64,000 bases of DNA from Neurospora tetraspora (Eukaryota; Ascomycota; Sordariomycetes; Sordariales; Sordariaceae). The position numbers were made by a program, and so were the translations under genes. The DNA lies in assembly GCF_033439725.1 (NCBI RefSeq), contig NW_026944387.1, forward strand, positions 1,984,001-2,048,000, in the 5' to 3' direction. This document shows, piece by piece, positions 1 to 11,618 of this stretch. Position 1 is the first letter of the stretch. Every line of letters begins with the position of its first letter. The notes below the pieces were generated by a model. The model was not told the DNA's origin. It did not search any database and saw only the letters and a list, made by a program, of their open reading frames with translations.

Positions 1-563
1 GCTAGAGCCGTTAAGAGTTGGCAGATGGCTATGAGGCGGCTGCATTTGACTGCTTAACGGTTATTAGATTTAGGGATGAGGAGATGGGGAAGGTGCTAGT
101 CGTTGAGAGGGAACTGGGGGGTAAAAGGGTGAGGGTGAGGGAGCTAGAGTCGACTGTAGGGTTAGAGAGGGAGCTGGGGCTAGAGTTAACCGTACTATGA
201 TTGCTTTAGCTGTATTTGTAGCTGCCTTTGTAATAGCACGATTTAAGTTATCTTGAGTAATATTATTACGGGTATGCGATGCCCTCTGTATACCTCCCTT
301 CTATATGCCCCCTCTCCTCTCTCTTCTTTAGGTATCTCATTGTGTTGGCTGGCGAGGTTCCTCGTCGTGAGATGGCACGCGGCCGTTGTTATATCGGTCG
401 TGGTTGATGGGCGCGGCGGGGTTATGTAATCAACCAATCTCGAGTTGGCTCGCTTTGTGAACCTCCGGGTTTAATATTTTGCGCGCTGGTACTCTATGCA
501 GGTAATCTTTAAGGTTCAGGTCAGGAGTAGAGGTTTGTCGTCGGCGGCCAGGCAAGGGGGTTG
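1..563. other. Repeat-flank DNA without a recognisable gene
   Basis: No coding region can be supported here. Around 85-190 the plus strand is purine-rich, with loosely repeated GAGAGGGA(A/G)CTGGGG units. Short open frames have no family resemblance. The stretch ends at the target-site duplication of the solo LTR beginning at 564. It is probably old transposon or intergenic DNA, but I cannot name a family. Confidence 0.5.
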
Positions 564-1010
564 TGTTACGAACTTAAGCGAGTACACGGGCCGACCAAGC
601 CATCGGGACACAACAGTCATGCCAAGACAGGGCAGTGTAACCCCAAACGGGGATTGGACCAGAGGGCGCACGTCAACCAAGGGCGCTCACCAGTGGGCAA
701 GTGCTCACGGTGAGCAGGTGCTCACAAGTGAGCAGGCGCTCACGGTGAGCAAGAACTCAAAGTAAGCAGGAACTCGGGATGAGCCAGCGAGTACCAGAGA
801 ATAGGATACACCACGACAGACATGTGGGATATAAAGGGACGACTGGAGAACTCAGATTGTCAGATAGTTCGACAGTAGTCAATAGACCATCGTCACCAGA
901 GACACGTATAACGATACTTGTTGTGAACCCTTTGGCTTCACCGAACTACACTTGATAGTCTTTACCTTCAGCTATCCCACTTAGGCAGATCAAGTCTGCC
1001 GTTCGTCACA
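564..1010. mobile_element. Solo LTR of an LTR retrotransposon, with 5-bp target duplication
   Basis: The 447-bp unit starts TGTTACGAAC and ends GTTCGTCACA, giving TG...CA ends with imperfect terminal inverted repeats. The five bases on each side are identical (GGTTG at 559-563 and at 1011-1015), as expected for a target-site duplication. A TATA-like ATATAAAGGG lies at 831-840. The 5' part contains a palindromic tandem repeat, listed separately. No internal retrotransposon domain adjoins either side before the duplication, so this reads as a solo LTR left by LTR-LTR recombination. Terminal sequences of this type are known from fungal Gypsy-class elements, but the superfamily is an inference. 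Base composition is far less AT-rich than the DNA to its right. Confidence 0.8.
683..786. repeat. Palindromic tandem repeat inside the solo LTR
   Basis: Six head-to-tail units of 17-18 bp can be read at 683-700, 701-717, 718-735, 736-752, 753-769 and 770-786. The core is the near-palindrome GCTCACNGTGAGC. The last two units are diverged, for example ACTCAAAGTAAGC, partly by C-to-T/G-to-A changes. Repeats in this part of an LTR often bind transcription factors or fold in RNA; no function can be assigned from sequence alone. Confidence 0.75.
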
Positions 1011-1015
1011 GGTTG

Positions 1016-4000
1016 GGTCTTGGATTGCTATAGTTATAGAACGTTAGACGTTAGTTATATATATCGATAATAATAAGGGAGTAAGATAATTTACTATAAT
1101 TATGACGCTGGGCAACGTTTAGTCCATCGCTCCCGTCTGGAGTTAACCACTAGTGCTTATTGACGTTTTAAATAATTAACCCCTCTTGTGGCCTCCTTTG
1201 CAATAGTTCTAGCATTAAGTGCTTGTAGGGTAGTTTATATTATGTTGTGAATCGCTTTGTGCAGTTGGTATACGGTGCCTGCGTTGGATCCCTGAGCCAG
1301 TCGTTATATGTATAACAATATTGTTGTTATATTAGTTTGAAGGGGAAGGATAATACCTGTAATAGTAGTTTATTGAAGAATTTAACCTTTTTATATTTAT
1401 ATAAGAAGGTTTGCCGTGCTTTTGTTGATTTTGTAATAAAGCGGTCCTTTTGACTAGTATACGTAGAGTAAATATGGTTATATAGTTGATTAAGAGAGGA
1501 GAGTCGATTTTTGAGGTATTTTTTGATGGCTTTGTGTGTAGATTCTATATAGCTGGTTGCTCTGGTACTATAGTTTTTGAGCTTCGAGATTATATGATTA
1601 CTAAACTTATCGATCTATGGTAAGTAATATTTGCGTAAGTAAGTTATAAGTGTTGTGAAGGTTAGCGAAAAAGGTATATAATATATTATAGAGATGGGGG
1701 GATACGTATGAGTTAGCCGTCGAAATTTATTAATTAGTAATTGCTATGCTCTTTTGAAGTAACCTTCGTTATTAGTATATATAACCCGCTTCCAAGCATT
1801 CTAGAAACCCTTTTGTGTGTCCTTATAGAACCGTCGATTAGTATTATATTCTGGTACGATGTGCGGACGAGTTGGTGGTATGGTACGCAGGCGGTTTGCT
1901 TTAGTAGCGTCTCCTTCGATAGCAGCTATACTAGTTTTACCCCCCTCTTCTACGAGGCGGTTAGTAGCTGCGGCGTCGTTGTCTTTATTCAGGTCATTAG
2001 TATTAGGATTTTTATCGATATTACCATTAGCTTTATTGCCTTCCTACTTTAGACCTTCGTATAATGGAGGGTCAGGGCTACTGTCGTCTAAATCCCAGCG
2101 CGTTGGCGGGAAATTTAGTAAGGTAGGGTCGGGAGCTGGCTCGTTGCTATTACGCGGACTTGGTTGAACTTACTTTTTTTTAATATGATGGTTTATATTC
2201 TTTATAATATGCTATATATAGAGTTGGTGAGGTATAGTGAGGTATATTGTAATAGCCACCTTTTTGAAACCTCTGTAAAAGTCAGTGATGAAGATAGTGG
2301 GGTCTGGTATATCCCCTTGGAGTCTCTTAAGATAATTAAGATACTATTCGAAGTCTTTTTGTGTTTTGCTACTCAATAGACTGAATGCGAGGTTAAAGTT
2401 GTAACCTAGGGTATTAATACTAGTGATATTTAAGAGGGGAAGGTTGAAGCGGTTGACTTATGTTCGTAAAGAAAAAAAAAAGGGAGTTAGCTTAGACTCC
2501 TATAGATTTATAAGGGTAATGATAAAAAGGATATGAAAAGTGCTGGATTTCTATAGTTGCTTACCTTATATATATTATTAATTAGTATAACGTATGGGTG
2601 ATTCCTCCACATTTCTATATACTATTTGAAGGTCTAGAATACGCGCTATACGCGTTGCTAACTAGGAATACTCTCGTTATAGTCAACAAAGTAATGAATA
2701 TTTTGTTTATCTTTATACCGCTCTAATATATTAATAAACATCTTGGTAGAGGTAAAGGGATTGTACTTCTCCTTGCGGAGTTGCTTCTGGAGGTTCAAGA
2801 CCTCTTGTGCCATGATGATGAATTTTCGACTACGTAAATCAGTGACTAAATTATCGCTATCGATTCATCGGATATCGACCTCGCCGTCGCTGTCGAGATT
2901 ATTAAGGGTGCTGCTAAGGTAGTAAGATATTTGTCGCGATAATATTCTAGCAATATTAAACAACCTTTCAATTGCAGCGAGGATAGCTTTCTCGTAGCCG
3001 ATACGTACTTAACGACGATAGTTGGGGTTGGCAGGTAAATTTCTAACGTTGTAATAATAGTTATACTTTATATCCATCTCTTTAACGAACTACTTCTCCC
3101 CCTCTCTCTTATATAATACGATTTTTGCCTAGTATAGGCAGCTAGTGACCCGCGAGCTAACATTCTGGATACTCTAACCCGCTAGTTTATATACGCCGCT
3201 ATGGTTATAGTAAATGTTATATTGTATAGGCTTCGTGTGGTCCTTCTTTCTATTAGTAACAAACCCTATTTATATAATAACGAAGCTGCGCTAATAATAA
3301 TACGTGAAGAGGGTTTCGAACGCCTCGCTCTCGGTATTAAATAGCCTAGCTCTAAATAATAGTCTTGGTAGCGGGGGAATCCGTTATCTGACAGCGGCGC
3401 GCTCGCTAGGGGACTGCGGTGGTAACCGCATTCTTACTCTTGGTTCGCGGGGACGGCGGATTAACAGCGACTGGATTTCGGCAATGGGGGTCGTACTCTT
3501 ATCGGGAGTGACTGCTCGAGATGGACTTCTCGGGTTTGAGGGCATTTTGCTAGCGATTTTGGTTAAATCCCGTTAGCACTGGTTATCTTAGTCGGTTGGG
3601 CTGGGAGTCTGATTTACTGGGCGAATACGCGACGTGCGGAGGACGGGCGGGCGAGGTATGTCAACAAATACTACGCGAACACCACGAGGTCGAGGACACT
3701 GCACGAAACAACAATAAAGACGATAGATAATCGCTGCAAACGGTTGCTCAACACCAAGGTAAGGTCTCGCGATAGCTTCATTCAATTGCACAAGACTAAC
3801 TATCGCTAACAGAGGGCGCGCGACGACGGCGGCGGTTGGGCAGCAATGTGCTGGCACGGCGCGCCTCTGGGCGGCTGGGCTGACTCAGCGATGAAAAAGT
3901 GGGTTGCACTCTATGAGGACCAAATCCGCACTCTATGACTACCGTCTAACTTTTCAATGAAAAGTTTGAGCCGATCAGGGCCTTAAGCGAGTTTAGCCCT

Positions 4001-4239
4001 TTTGGATTGAGAGATCCCGTGTCTAAGACAATGTGTGAATGGGGCATAGAGGCACGCGACACTGATGGTTTTCAGTGACAATTGTGCTTTGAGTGAGCAG
4101 GATCGACGAGTGAATCGCGAGTGACGTCTGGCGGTGTTATTGTGGTGTCGTTGATGTTGAAAGTGGAGTCACAGGTTTGGAGGTTCAACTGAAGTTGTCG
4201 AATTGGACGGGATCCCGAGTCGGCGGATGTCGGGGGATC
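1016..4239. other. AT-rich, RIP-like relic DNA
   Basis: Most of 1020-3300 is strongly AT-rich, with many TA steps and few long frames, as expected of DNA altered by RIP. On the minus strand between about 3110 and 2650 a protein-like reading survives in pieces, including PFTSTKMFINILERYKDK, broken by stop codons. I take it as a ruined transposon gene but cannot assign it to a family. From about 3300 to 4239 composition returns to normal, and no supportable gene is seen. Confidence 0.6.
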
Positions 4240-4570
4240 GTTCCCACACTCAAGCACCTTGACAGTTGCCAAGACTCAAGCACCTTGACAGTTTCATGAG
4301 TTGACCACAACTTTTTGGCAAACGGACCATCGAAACGAAAAGAACAAGACTTCATTTACCCATATCTCCACCAAATGAGGAGATGAAAGAAAAATGATTG
4401 TAGTTTCAACATCAGCGTGCTTAAAACTATCAAGAGAGTACCCTTTCTGATGATATAATTGAGTTTCTTGATTTTCGTCTTTCGTTTCGATGGTCCGTTA
4501 GTCAAAAAGTTGTGGTCAGCTCAATTCTCGGGAAGTCTTGGCAACTGTCAAGGTGCTTGAGTGTGGGAAC
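4240..4570. mobile_element. 331-bp inverted-repeat element (MITE-like)
   Basis: The left arm, starting GTTCCCACACTCAAGCACCT at 4240, is matched in reverse complement by the right arm ending at 4570 (GGTGCTTGAGTGTGGGAAC). Similarity extends about 100 bp inward on each side, to the shared ACGGACCATCGAAACGAAA. Roughly 110 bp of AT-rich sequence separates the arms. The left arm carries an extra copy of CAAGCACCTTGACAGTT at 4275-4293. There is no coding capacity. Long terminal inverted repeats and small size fit a non-autonomous DNA transposon. No clear target duplication was seen. Confidence 0.7.
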
Positions 4571-7500
4571 GGCAGAAGTGTTAGGGGTCAGTGACCGGGG
4601 CCGAAAAGGTGCAGCAAAAGTTCGCCGGCCCAACGGAGCTGGCTGGAGATGCTCAGCGGGCTGCTGATGTCACACAATGGGAGAAACCGGAACAAGGGAG
4701 GCCGGGGTCTAGATCTTTACAGTGTAGACTTGACGATTGCTTCAACCAGACCAAGTCGGGAAAAGGCCGATCCCGCCAACTTCCGCCCTTTCCCATCTTT
4801 GGTTTTTCACATGAAGCAAAAACAGCAAATCATGGCACGAACGTTCTTGGCTGTGTAATTCGAGAACTTGTGGCGGGTTTCACATCTTCGGGCACTTTTT
4901 TTCAACCGTTCTTTCCTTCATTACCAAAGACTTTCTCTTGGCTGCATTGTCTTGACACATTGGCAGCTTGGCGATATTTGAATATTATCATTTAGTGATG
5001 AAGTCCCTTCTCGTGACCTGCAAAGTTTTGTCTCTGGAGTTCTGTCGGTCTAGAACCGCAGGTACTACACTGCTCAGCTTTGTATACATTGGCCTGCAAA
5101 CGAAGTCCAAAATAAACCTCCTTACCGCTTCTCTTTTGTTGTCGTGCTGTGTTCTCGTGACCCGATGCGGTCTGTTGACCCAGAAAGTGAGGACCCCTTT
5201 CAGCCAAGGTACCTTGGTCTTGTACCACGTAGTACACGATAGTTCCCGAACAATAAGATTTAGCGGTGATCACATGCCCACCTCACATCTTCACCGTTTC
5301 CACTGTGGCCTCCGTTTTCAACTCCATTGCACTCCAGTGGCATCCATGGGCTTTCCAGGACAACAACAACAACTTTCTCCCACAAAGGGTCACGATGGTT
5401 GCCCAGTTACGTAAAGATCCACGCGCAGTTGCCCAGGTATCCCAAGTCATGCGCTAACACTGCCGAGAGTTCTGCCCGTGTTCTCGAAGCAGGCCTTGGC
5501 CGCCCAGAGATCCAGTTGGTTTGCGTCAGAGTGCCAACGACGTCTCCAGGCAGAGAGGAGATTGCCAAGAGACTCTCAGTGAAACTTGAACATTTCGAGG
5601 ATCGAGTTGGGCTCAACGCTACATGAAACTGATGGTGAGAATGAATGAGCTGAACCCTTGGAAAAACTCGAATATTGATTGCTGAGATTTGTCGGTTTTA
5701 GAGAATGTTTTCCCAGGGGTTTCGGGCAATGTCGGAAGGAACACAAAAGCACCAAAACGGTGTCAACCTATGGTGGAATGCACGACATGTACAAAAGTGG
5801 GCTGGCGGTGACATTTGGGGTTTGGGCACATTTGGGCGGGGCACGGCTTGGCAAGATTCAGGTACGCATCATGATGTACCTTTGAGAGTGGAACAATGGA
5901 ACGATGCAACAGCAGCACGCCGTCTTTATCGAACGCCTTATCTGCGATTTGACCCGATGATAAGATCCACATTCGGACGAGAGAACCGACTGCAACTCCG
6001 AAAACTTATCGGAGTATTTCTCCTTCCAAATTTGGAGCCGATCTGAAGAAAACAAGGGAGACTCTGTTCAGGTGTATCGTGAAATGAAGACCGGAAGAGA
6101 TGGAGATGGGAAGTGGTTCCTGTCATGAAATGGCGGGGTCCCGCGCATCCGCTCGGATGGGGACGGTGACCAAAAAATCTCCATTCTCCAGTAAGAAACG
6201 CCGGGGTAAAGAAAAGGTGAAAACACACGGCCACAAAATGCGGGTTGTTGCGGGGTAAAAAATCTCGAATCAACTTTCAACAACGTCAGGCTTCCCTTCC
6301 GAAAATGTTTCTAAAAAACACGGCTTGGCATCGTGGTTTCCCCAGACTATGCCAAGCATTGAGATCTTGACACAGAGACACACGGGCACGCAGGGACAAA
6401 TCCGGGAGATTCAGGCTGCCAAGAGCTGGGCATTTCCCAAGCCCCGGGTTATCTGTTCCAATCGTGTCGCCATCTCGAACTTCTTGGCCTGCGATACCGT
6501 GCCAGTCACTAAAACTTGGATCACCGCAGAGCCGCGAATTGGCGAACGGGTGCCCTACCGGATACCGTCTTCCCAAAACTCTGACTCTTCGATGTCTTCC
6601 CAATTCCCCACCACTTGATTGGCTTCCTTTGATCCTTCGGAGTAAGTATTACCCCTGATCAAAGAGTTGAACACGAGGGGAGTCGACAGCGTCAAAGCAA
6701 GCATAACCATACTTTCACACAGGCAGCTTGCCGTCACAAGATACGGATGAACTTCGGTCAAGCCGGTACGCTCCGACTCAATTCCTTCCTTTGGGGCTTG
6801 GGCATCATCATGTCAGTCAACATCCTGGGCGCCAAATGCAGGGGAAACAGAACTTCACCTTGACGACGGTGACGGGCTTAAGCTTCAGAGGGGGTCATGT
6901 GCCCAGCAGAGATCAAAAACAGAGCTAGCCGAATTCACGGCTTTCCACTTCAGCTTCTAAAAACGAGTGCTGATAAAATTGTTAGGCGCTGCTCTGAAGT
7001 GGAATCCCGGTTTGGCAGGCCCAAATTCCCCCGTAGCCTCCACAGCGCTTCCCCTAACCCCTGGCTCATCCAAGGCGTGGAGTGTTAACGGTGCAGTGAC
7101 CACGGTACACCGTTGCACACAGTGACCGTTTCTCCTTCACCGTCTCCTTCCATTCAGTTCTCTCGATTCGTACTGCGTACAATCACGAATCCAACATCGG
7201 CCTTCAACTGAAACCAAAGCACAACATGATGGAAGAATTCTACTTGCTTCCTTCGGAATGGCAGCTCTTGCAACACAAAACTGATTGTCTCGGACTACAG
7301 CCAAGACATTGACAAGATGGCCGAGTCCCGGGCCAACTACCGCCAACTACACTGGAATTTTGTGCAAGTTGAAAAGACGGAGTAAAGTGGGAGACGCAAG
7401 ACCGGTGTGAAATCTCACAGTTCGGCACAGAGAAATCTTCATTGAATCCGTTCCAACATTGAACATGATTCAATTTTGCATCCAGAGCCAGAAAAGATTC

Positions 7501-8185
7501 AACGACAGCAGAAACGAACCTCGAGGCTGATATCAAACTGGACTTTGCCAACACGGCACACTAATTTCACACGCCAGCGCACTCAAGCTTGACCAAATTC
7601 AGCAATAACCATCTCAAACCACGCCGGCGCAACCCCTGATGAAACACCGCCATACGGTCGCGTACAGTTCGTAACAGGGAGATCTAATTGTGGTTGATTC
7701 GCATCGTCGTGATGATTCCCGAAGGACGGCAGGGGGACAGGGGTTGACGAGGCCTGGCTCCGGAAAGTCTTCGTGGAAACTGTCTTCAGCCCGAACAGGA
7801 AACAGACTATCCATGCCGTCTTACTAGTGTACCCTCTTCCTCCGTCTGCCTCCGTTCTGCCCCGTGCTGCCCGTTAGATCCCACTTACACCCGGTCCAGG
7901 CAAACACGTCACTCTTGATTGGGCACCGGCTACCCTTTGGTATCCACGTCTTTATATTCCATGTCTCCTTCACCTCGGGTTCTCCTGGAACAACATCAGT
8001 CTTCACCCTAAACCCTGTCCAAGCGGATCTTTCTCCAGTTTACTTGTCGTTGTCTCCAGCTGCGCTCCCGCATCCCCTGTCACCGTTCAACCACGAGCCC
8101 GTAACCGTTTCCACTCCCGAGTACGGCCCCTTGGCTTTCCAGTCGTCCGGCCTTTGCGACCGCCGCATTGAAAACAATAAGTACC
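4571..8185. other. Long intergenic region upstream of the PEP carboxykinase gene
   Basis: This 3.6-kb stretch has normal composition but no open frame with recognisable domains, consistent coding bias or splice-linked continuation. Its right end must contain the promoter and 5' leader of the PEP carboxykinase gene. An unrecognised transcript or very small gene cannot be excluded. Confidence 0.5.
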
Positions 8186-11035
8186 ATGAGCGACCCCGTC
8201 ATCAGAACCGCTTCTCCCTACACAGATCCCAACGTCAAAGGCCCTCGAATACAACTTCTCTCGTCTGGTCAATCTTCTAGTCTCATCAACAACAAATCAT
8301 CCAACAGCAAGTACCCCAACTTCAAGCTCTCAAGCCTCGACAATGCCCACGCATACACATTACACATACACCTTGCATACAACGCCCCTCATGACCAATG
8401 GTCGTCATATCGTCGTCTCCAGCATCCGTCCTCACCTGTTGGCCAAAGCACTTGCAGCCCAGACTGCTCAACAGACTTGACAAAGTTCACCATCGCTAAC
8501 AGACTCGTCTCGAATAGTGCTTAACCACGACCACGTCAACAAGACCAACCTCCACCCTGGTGGTGTCAAGTGAGCAATCCCCATGGCAACACAACTCGCT
8601 ACCTGGACAGAGGTGCTAACGATGACTTCAACAGGCCCCAGGTCGAGCACACAGAGCTAGAGGAGGAGCTCCATCAAAAAGCTCACATCGACTATGACAG
8701 AGTCGCTATTGTACGTCCCTCTCTTCTCATCGCCAATTCCCTTCGAAAAGTCCAACATTCGATATCAACATGAAGGAGCTTGCATATGCACCGCCTGTTG
8801 GTTCGAGTTTGGACTCTTCGAAAATGGCCACCGTGCTTGAAGGTGGCATAACTAACCCTCGGCAGATCGCCAACCCTTCAGTTGCTTCCCTCTACGAGGA
8901 TGCCCTCGTCTATGAGACCGGCACTGCCATCACATCCAGCGGTGCTCTTACCGCCTACTCCGGCAAGAAGACTGGCCGTTCTCCCTCAGATAAGCGCATT
9001 GTCAAGGAGCCTTCATCAGAAAACGACATCTGGTACGTTCAAATCTCACTGCTCTATTTGACCTAACAACAGACTTACTAACATCGTCTCAATAGGTGGG
9101 GACCTGTCAACAAGCCCATGAGCCCCGAGGTAAGAACGATTGCACTTTTTACACATTGATTTTCTTTGACTTTGTTTCCGTTTGGCATGACCGGGGGTTG
9201 GCTGTTGGTTGCACCCACCGTCCCAATGCATCCATTGGCGGCGGCATTGGCATTGAATGGTTGCACAGGCACGCGACCAGTTTCGCACTCGAACAGCGAT
9301 GTGCGGTCGGCAGACTGCGGTTGCATTTCCACTCATTGGATTTTGCCAAGCAGAGCACGACTTCATGTCATTGTTCTTGGCGACTTTGGGTGACTTTGAT
9401 GTCCTGTCAGTGTCATTCAAAGTCGGTGTCATTCGGTCATGGTGAGCGGTGGCAGCAGTGGCATTGGCGCCATGTGGGTCCCGCCCGACTTGTCGTCATT
9501 GCCTGCAGCACTTGTCCCGAATCGGTCACGGCCCCAAATGCCCCACATTTCACCCAATGCACCCCGCTCCCGCTCGGGAAACCACTCGGCCTTCCCCGCA
9601 ACCGAACCCCTTTTTTTCATCCGGGCCAACGGCGATCCCTGATCACGTGGCCACCCTCATCGTCACCACTTGCTAACTCTCATCACTACAGGTCTGGAAG
9701 ATCAACCGCGAGCGTGCTATCGACTACCTCAACACCAGGAATCGCATCTACGTCGTCGACGGTTATGCCGGCTGGGACGAGAAGTACCGCATCCGCGTTC
9801 GTGTTGTCTGCGCCCGCGCCTACCATGCTCTCTTCATGCGCAACATGCTCATCCGCCCTCCCCGTGAGGAGCTCGAGCACTTCCACCCCGACTACACCAT
9901 CTACAACGCCGGTTCTTTCCCCGCCAACCGTTTCACTGAGGGCATGTCCTCCACCACTTCCGTTGCCATCAACTTCGCCGACAAGGAGATGGTCATCCTC
10001 GGTACCGAGTACGCCGGTGAGATGAAGAAGGGTGTCTTCACCGTCATGTTCTACGAGGGCCCCGTCAAGCACAACATCCTCACCCTCCACTCCTCCGCCA
10101 ACGAGGGCAAGGATGGCGATGTCACTCTCTTCTTCGGTCTTTCTGGCACCGGCAAGACCACCCTCTCCGCCGACCCCAACCGTCGCCTCATCGGTGATGA
10201 CGAGCACTGCTGGTCTGACCGTGGTGTCTTCAACATCGAGGGTGGCTGCTACGCCAAGACCATCGGTCTCTCCGCCGAGAAGGAGCCCGATATCTACAAT
10301 GCCATCCGCTACGGCTCCGTCCTCGAGAACGTTGTCTTCAACCCCGAGACCCGCGAGGTCGACTACGACGACGCCACCCTCACCGAGAACACCCGCTGCG
10401 CCTACCCCATCGAGTACATCCCCAACGCCAAGATCCCCTGCCTGTCGCCCAACCACCCCAAGAACATCATCCTCCTCACCTGCGACGCCCGCGGTGTGCT
10501 CCCTCCCATCTCCAAGCTCGACTCGGCCCAGACCATGTTCCACTTCATCTCGGGCTACACCTCCAAGATGGCCGGCACCGAGGACGGCATTCTCGAGCCG
10601 CAGGCGACCTTCTCCTCGTGCTTCGCCCAGCCCTTCCTGGCCTTGCACCCCATGCGCTACGCCAAGATGCTCGCCGAGAAGATCGAGGGCCACAACGCCA
10701 ACGCCTGGCTGCTCAACACCGGCTGGGTCGGCGCCGGCTTCGCCCAGGGCGGCAAGCGCTGCCCGCTCAAGTACACGCGCGCCATCCTCGACGCCATCCA
10801 CTCGGGCGAGCTCGCCAACGTCGAGTACGAGAACTACGAGGTCTTCAACCTCCAGGTCCCCAAGACCTGCCCCGGTGTTCCCTCGGAGCTCCTCAACCCC
10901 AAGACCGCCTGGACCGCCGGTGCCGACTCGTTCGACACCGAGGTTAAGAAGCTCGGTGGTCTCTTCCTCGAGAACTTCAAGAAGTACGAGAGCGAGGCTA
11001 CTGAGGATGTCATCAAGGCTGGCCCCGTCGTTTAA
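8186..11035 (+). CDS. acu-6: Phosphoenolpyruvate carboxykinase (ATP type), six exons
   Basis: It converts oxaloacetate plus ATP to phosphoenolpyruvate, CO2 and ADP, the committed cytosolic step of gluconeogenesis (EC 4.1.1.49). Proposed exons: 8186-8267, 8518-8569, 8635-8710, 8866-9032, 9096-9129 and 9692-11035, giving 584 aa, close to fungal relatives. The last five are firm: donors GTGAGC, GTACGT, GTACGT and GTAAGA, CTAAC-type branch points, and continuous family sequence ([19 protein letters not shown], then [19 protein letters not shown]). The ATP-binding P-loop [10 protein letters not shown] is at 10136-10165, followed by the LIGDDEHCW metal/kinase-2 region. Exon 1 is weaker. The ATG at 8186 (context ACCATGAG) begins [16 protein letters not shown], but its donor (GTCAAT at 8268) was chosen mainly because it keeps phase. 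The fifth intron is 562 nt, long for this genome. In Neurospora this enzyme is encoded by acu-6 and is acetate-induced; the symbol is by homology. Confidence 0.93.
9130..9691 (+). other. Unusually long intron in the PEP carboxykinase gene
   Basis: The intron runs from donor GTAAGA to acceptor CTACAG, with a TGCTAAC branch site at 9671-9677. It follows a 34-nt exon (9096-9129). Other introns in this window are about 50-250 nt. The inside contains GC-rich patches and CATTGG/ATTGG repeats, but no recognisable exon. Confidence 0.8.
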
Positions 11036-11618
11036 GGAGCTGTCTGTGATGATTTCCTTGTGATGAACGATTCAGTTTCCATCAGCATTTTTCCTTATAC
11101 TGTGGCTTTTTTGGGATTCCCCCCTGGACTTTCGGGAATGATGGATGATGACTCTTGTGTGTTTGTTGATCTTTCTGAGAGAGACACACCACGACACGAG
11201 AACAACAACAACAACAACATAGAAAGTTCTTTGCATTGTCATTGGGCGCTTTTTTTATTTCTTGGCTTTTTTGGACATCTTCTTTGGAAAAGAAGACGGA
11301 TACGGACTTACGGGATTATCTGTTTGGATATTTACATATAATCTTGGGTACAGAGAGATAGTTCACACGCACGCAGAATTCGTGTCGTGGTCTAGGTCAT
11401 GTTTTTTTTAGCTTTTGCTATGGTTGAAATTGAGAGTGCCTCTTACTTGAGAGGTCGTCGTTTGAAAGAACTCTAGAGCTTCCTATTTGTCTGATTGTGC
11501 ATATCTCATCTGTTTGAAGTGATTCTAGCAAAATCCGATCATGCTCTTAGCCTACCCTGAGGGCATCGTTGACATTATCGTCTCTCCCATCCATGTCACT
11601 GATCCATCCAGCCTCTTC
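11036..11618. other. Intergenic region, convergent 3' ends
   Basis: This 583-bp gap lies between convergent genes and should hold the 3' untranslated regions of both. A short (AAC)n-type run, ACAACAACAACAACAAC, occurs near 11200. No gene is seen. Confidence 0.5.

Noticed and set aside
496-765. 89-codon frame covering part of the solo LTR
   Set aside because: It crosses the LTR boundary and the tandem repeats; no coding signature.
4591-4995. 134-codon plus-strand frame next to the inverted-repeat element
   Set aside because: No ATG-led family match, no codon bias, and it is overlapped by equally likely frames.
9686-10801. 371-codon open frame antisense to PEP carboxykinase
   Set aside because: It mirrors a strongly C-biased third-position gene; Val/Gly/Leu/Glu-rich translation without any family pattern is typical of such shadows.
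10032-11063. 343-codon plus-strand frame overlapping the PEP carboxykinase last exon
   Set aside because: Out of frame with the enzyme and almost entirely Ser/Pro/Arg/Thr; a codon-bias artefact.
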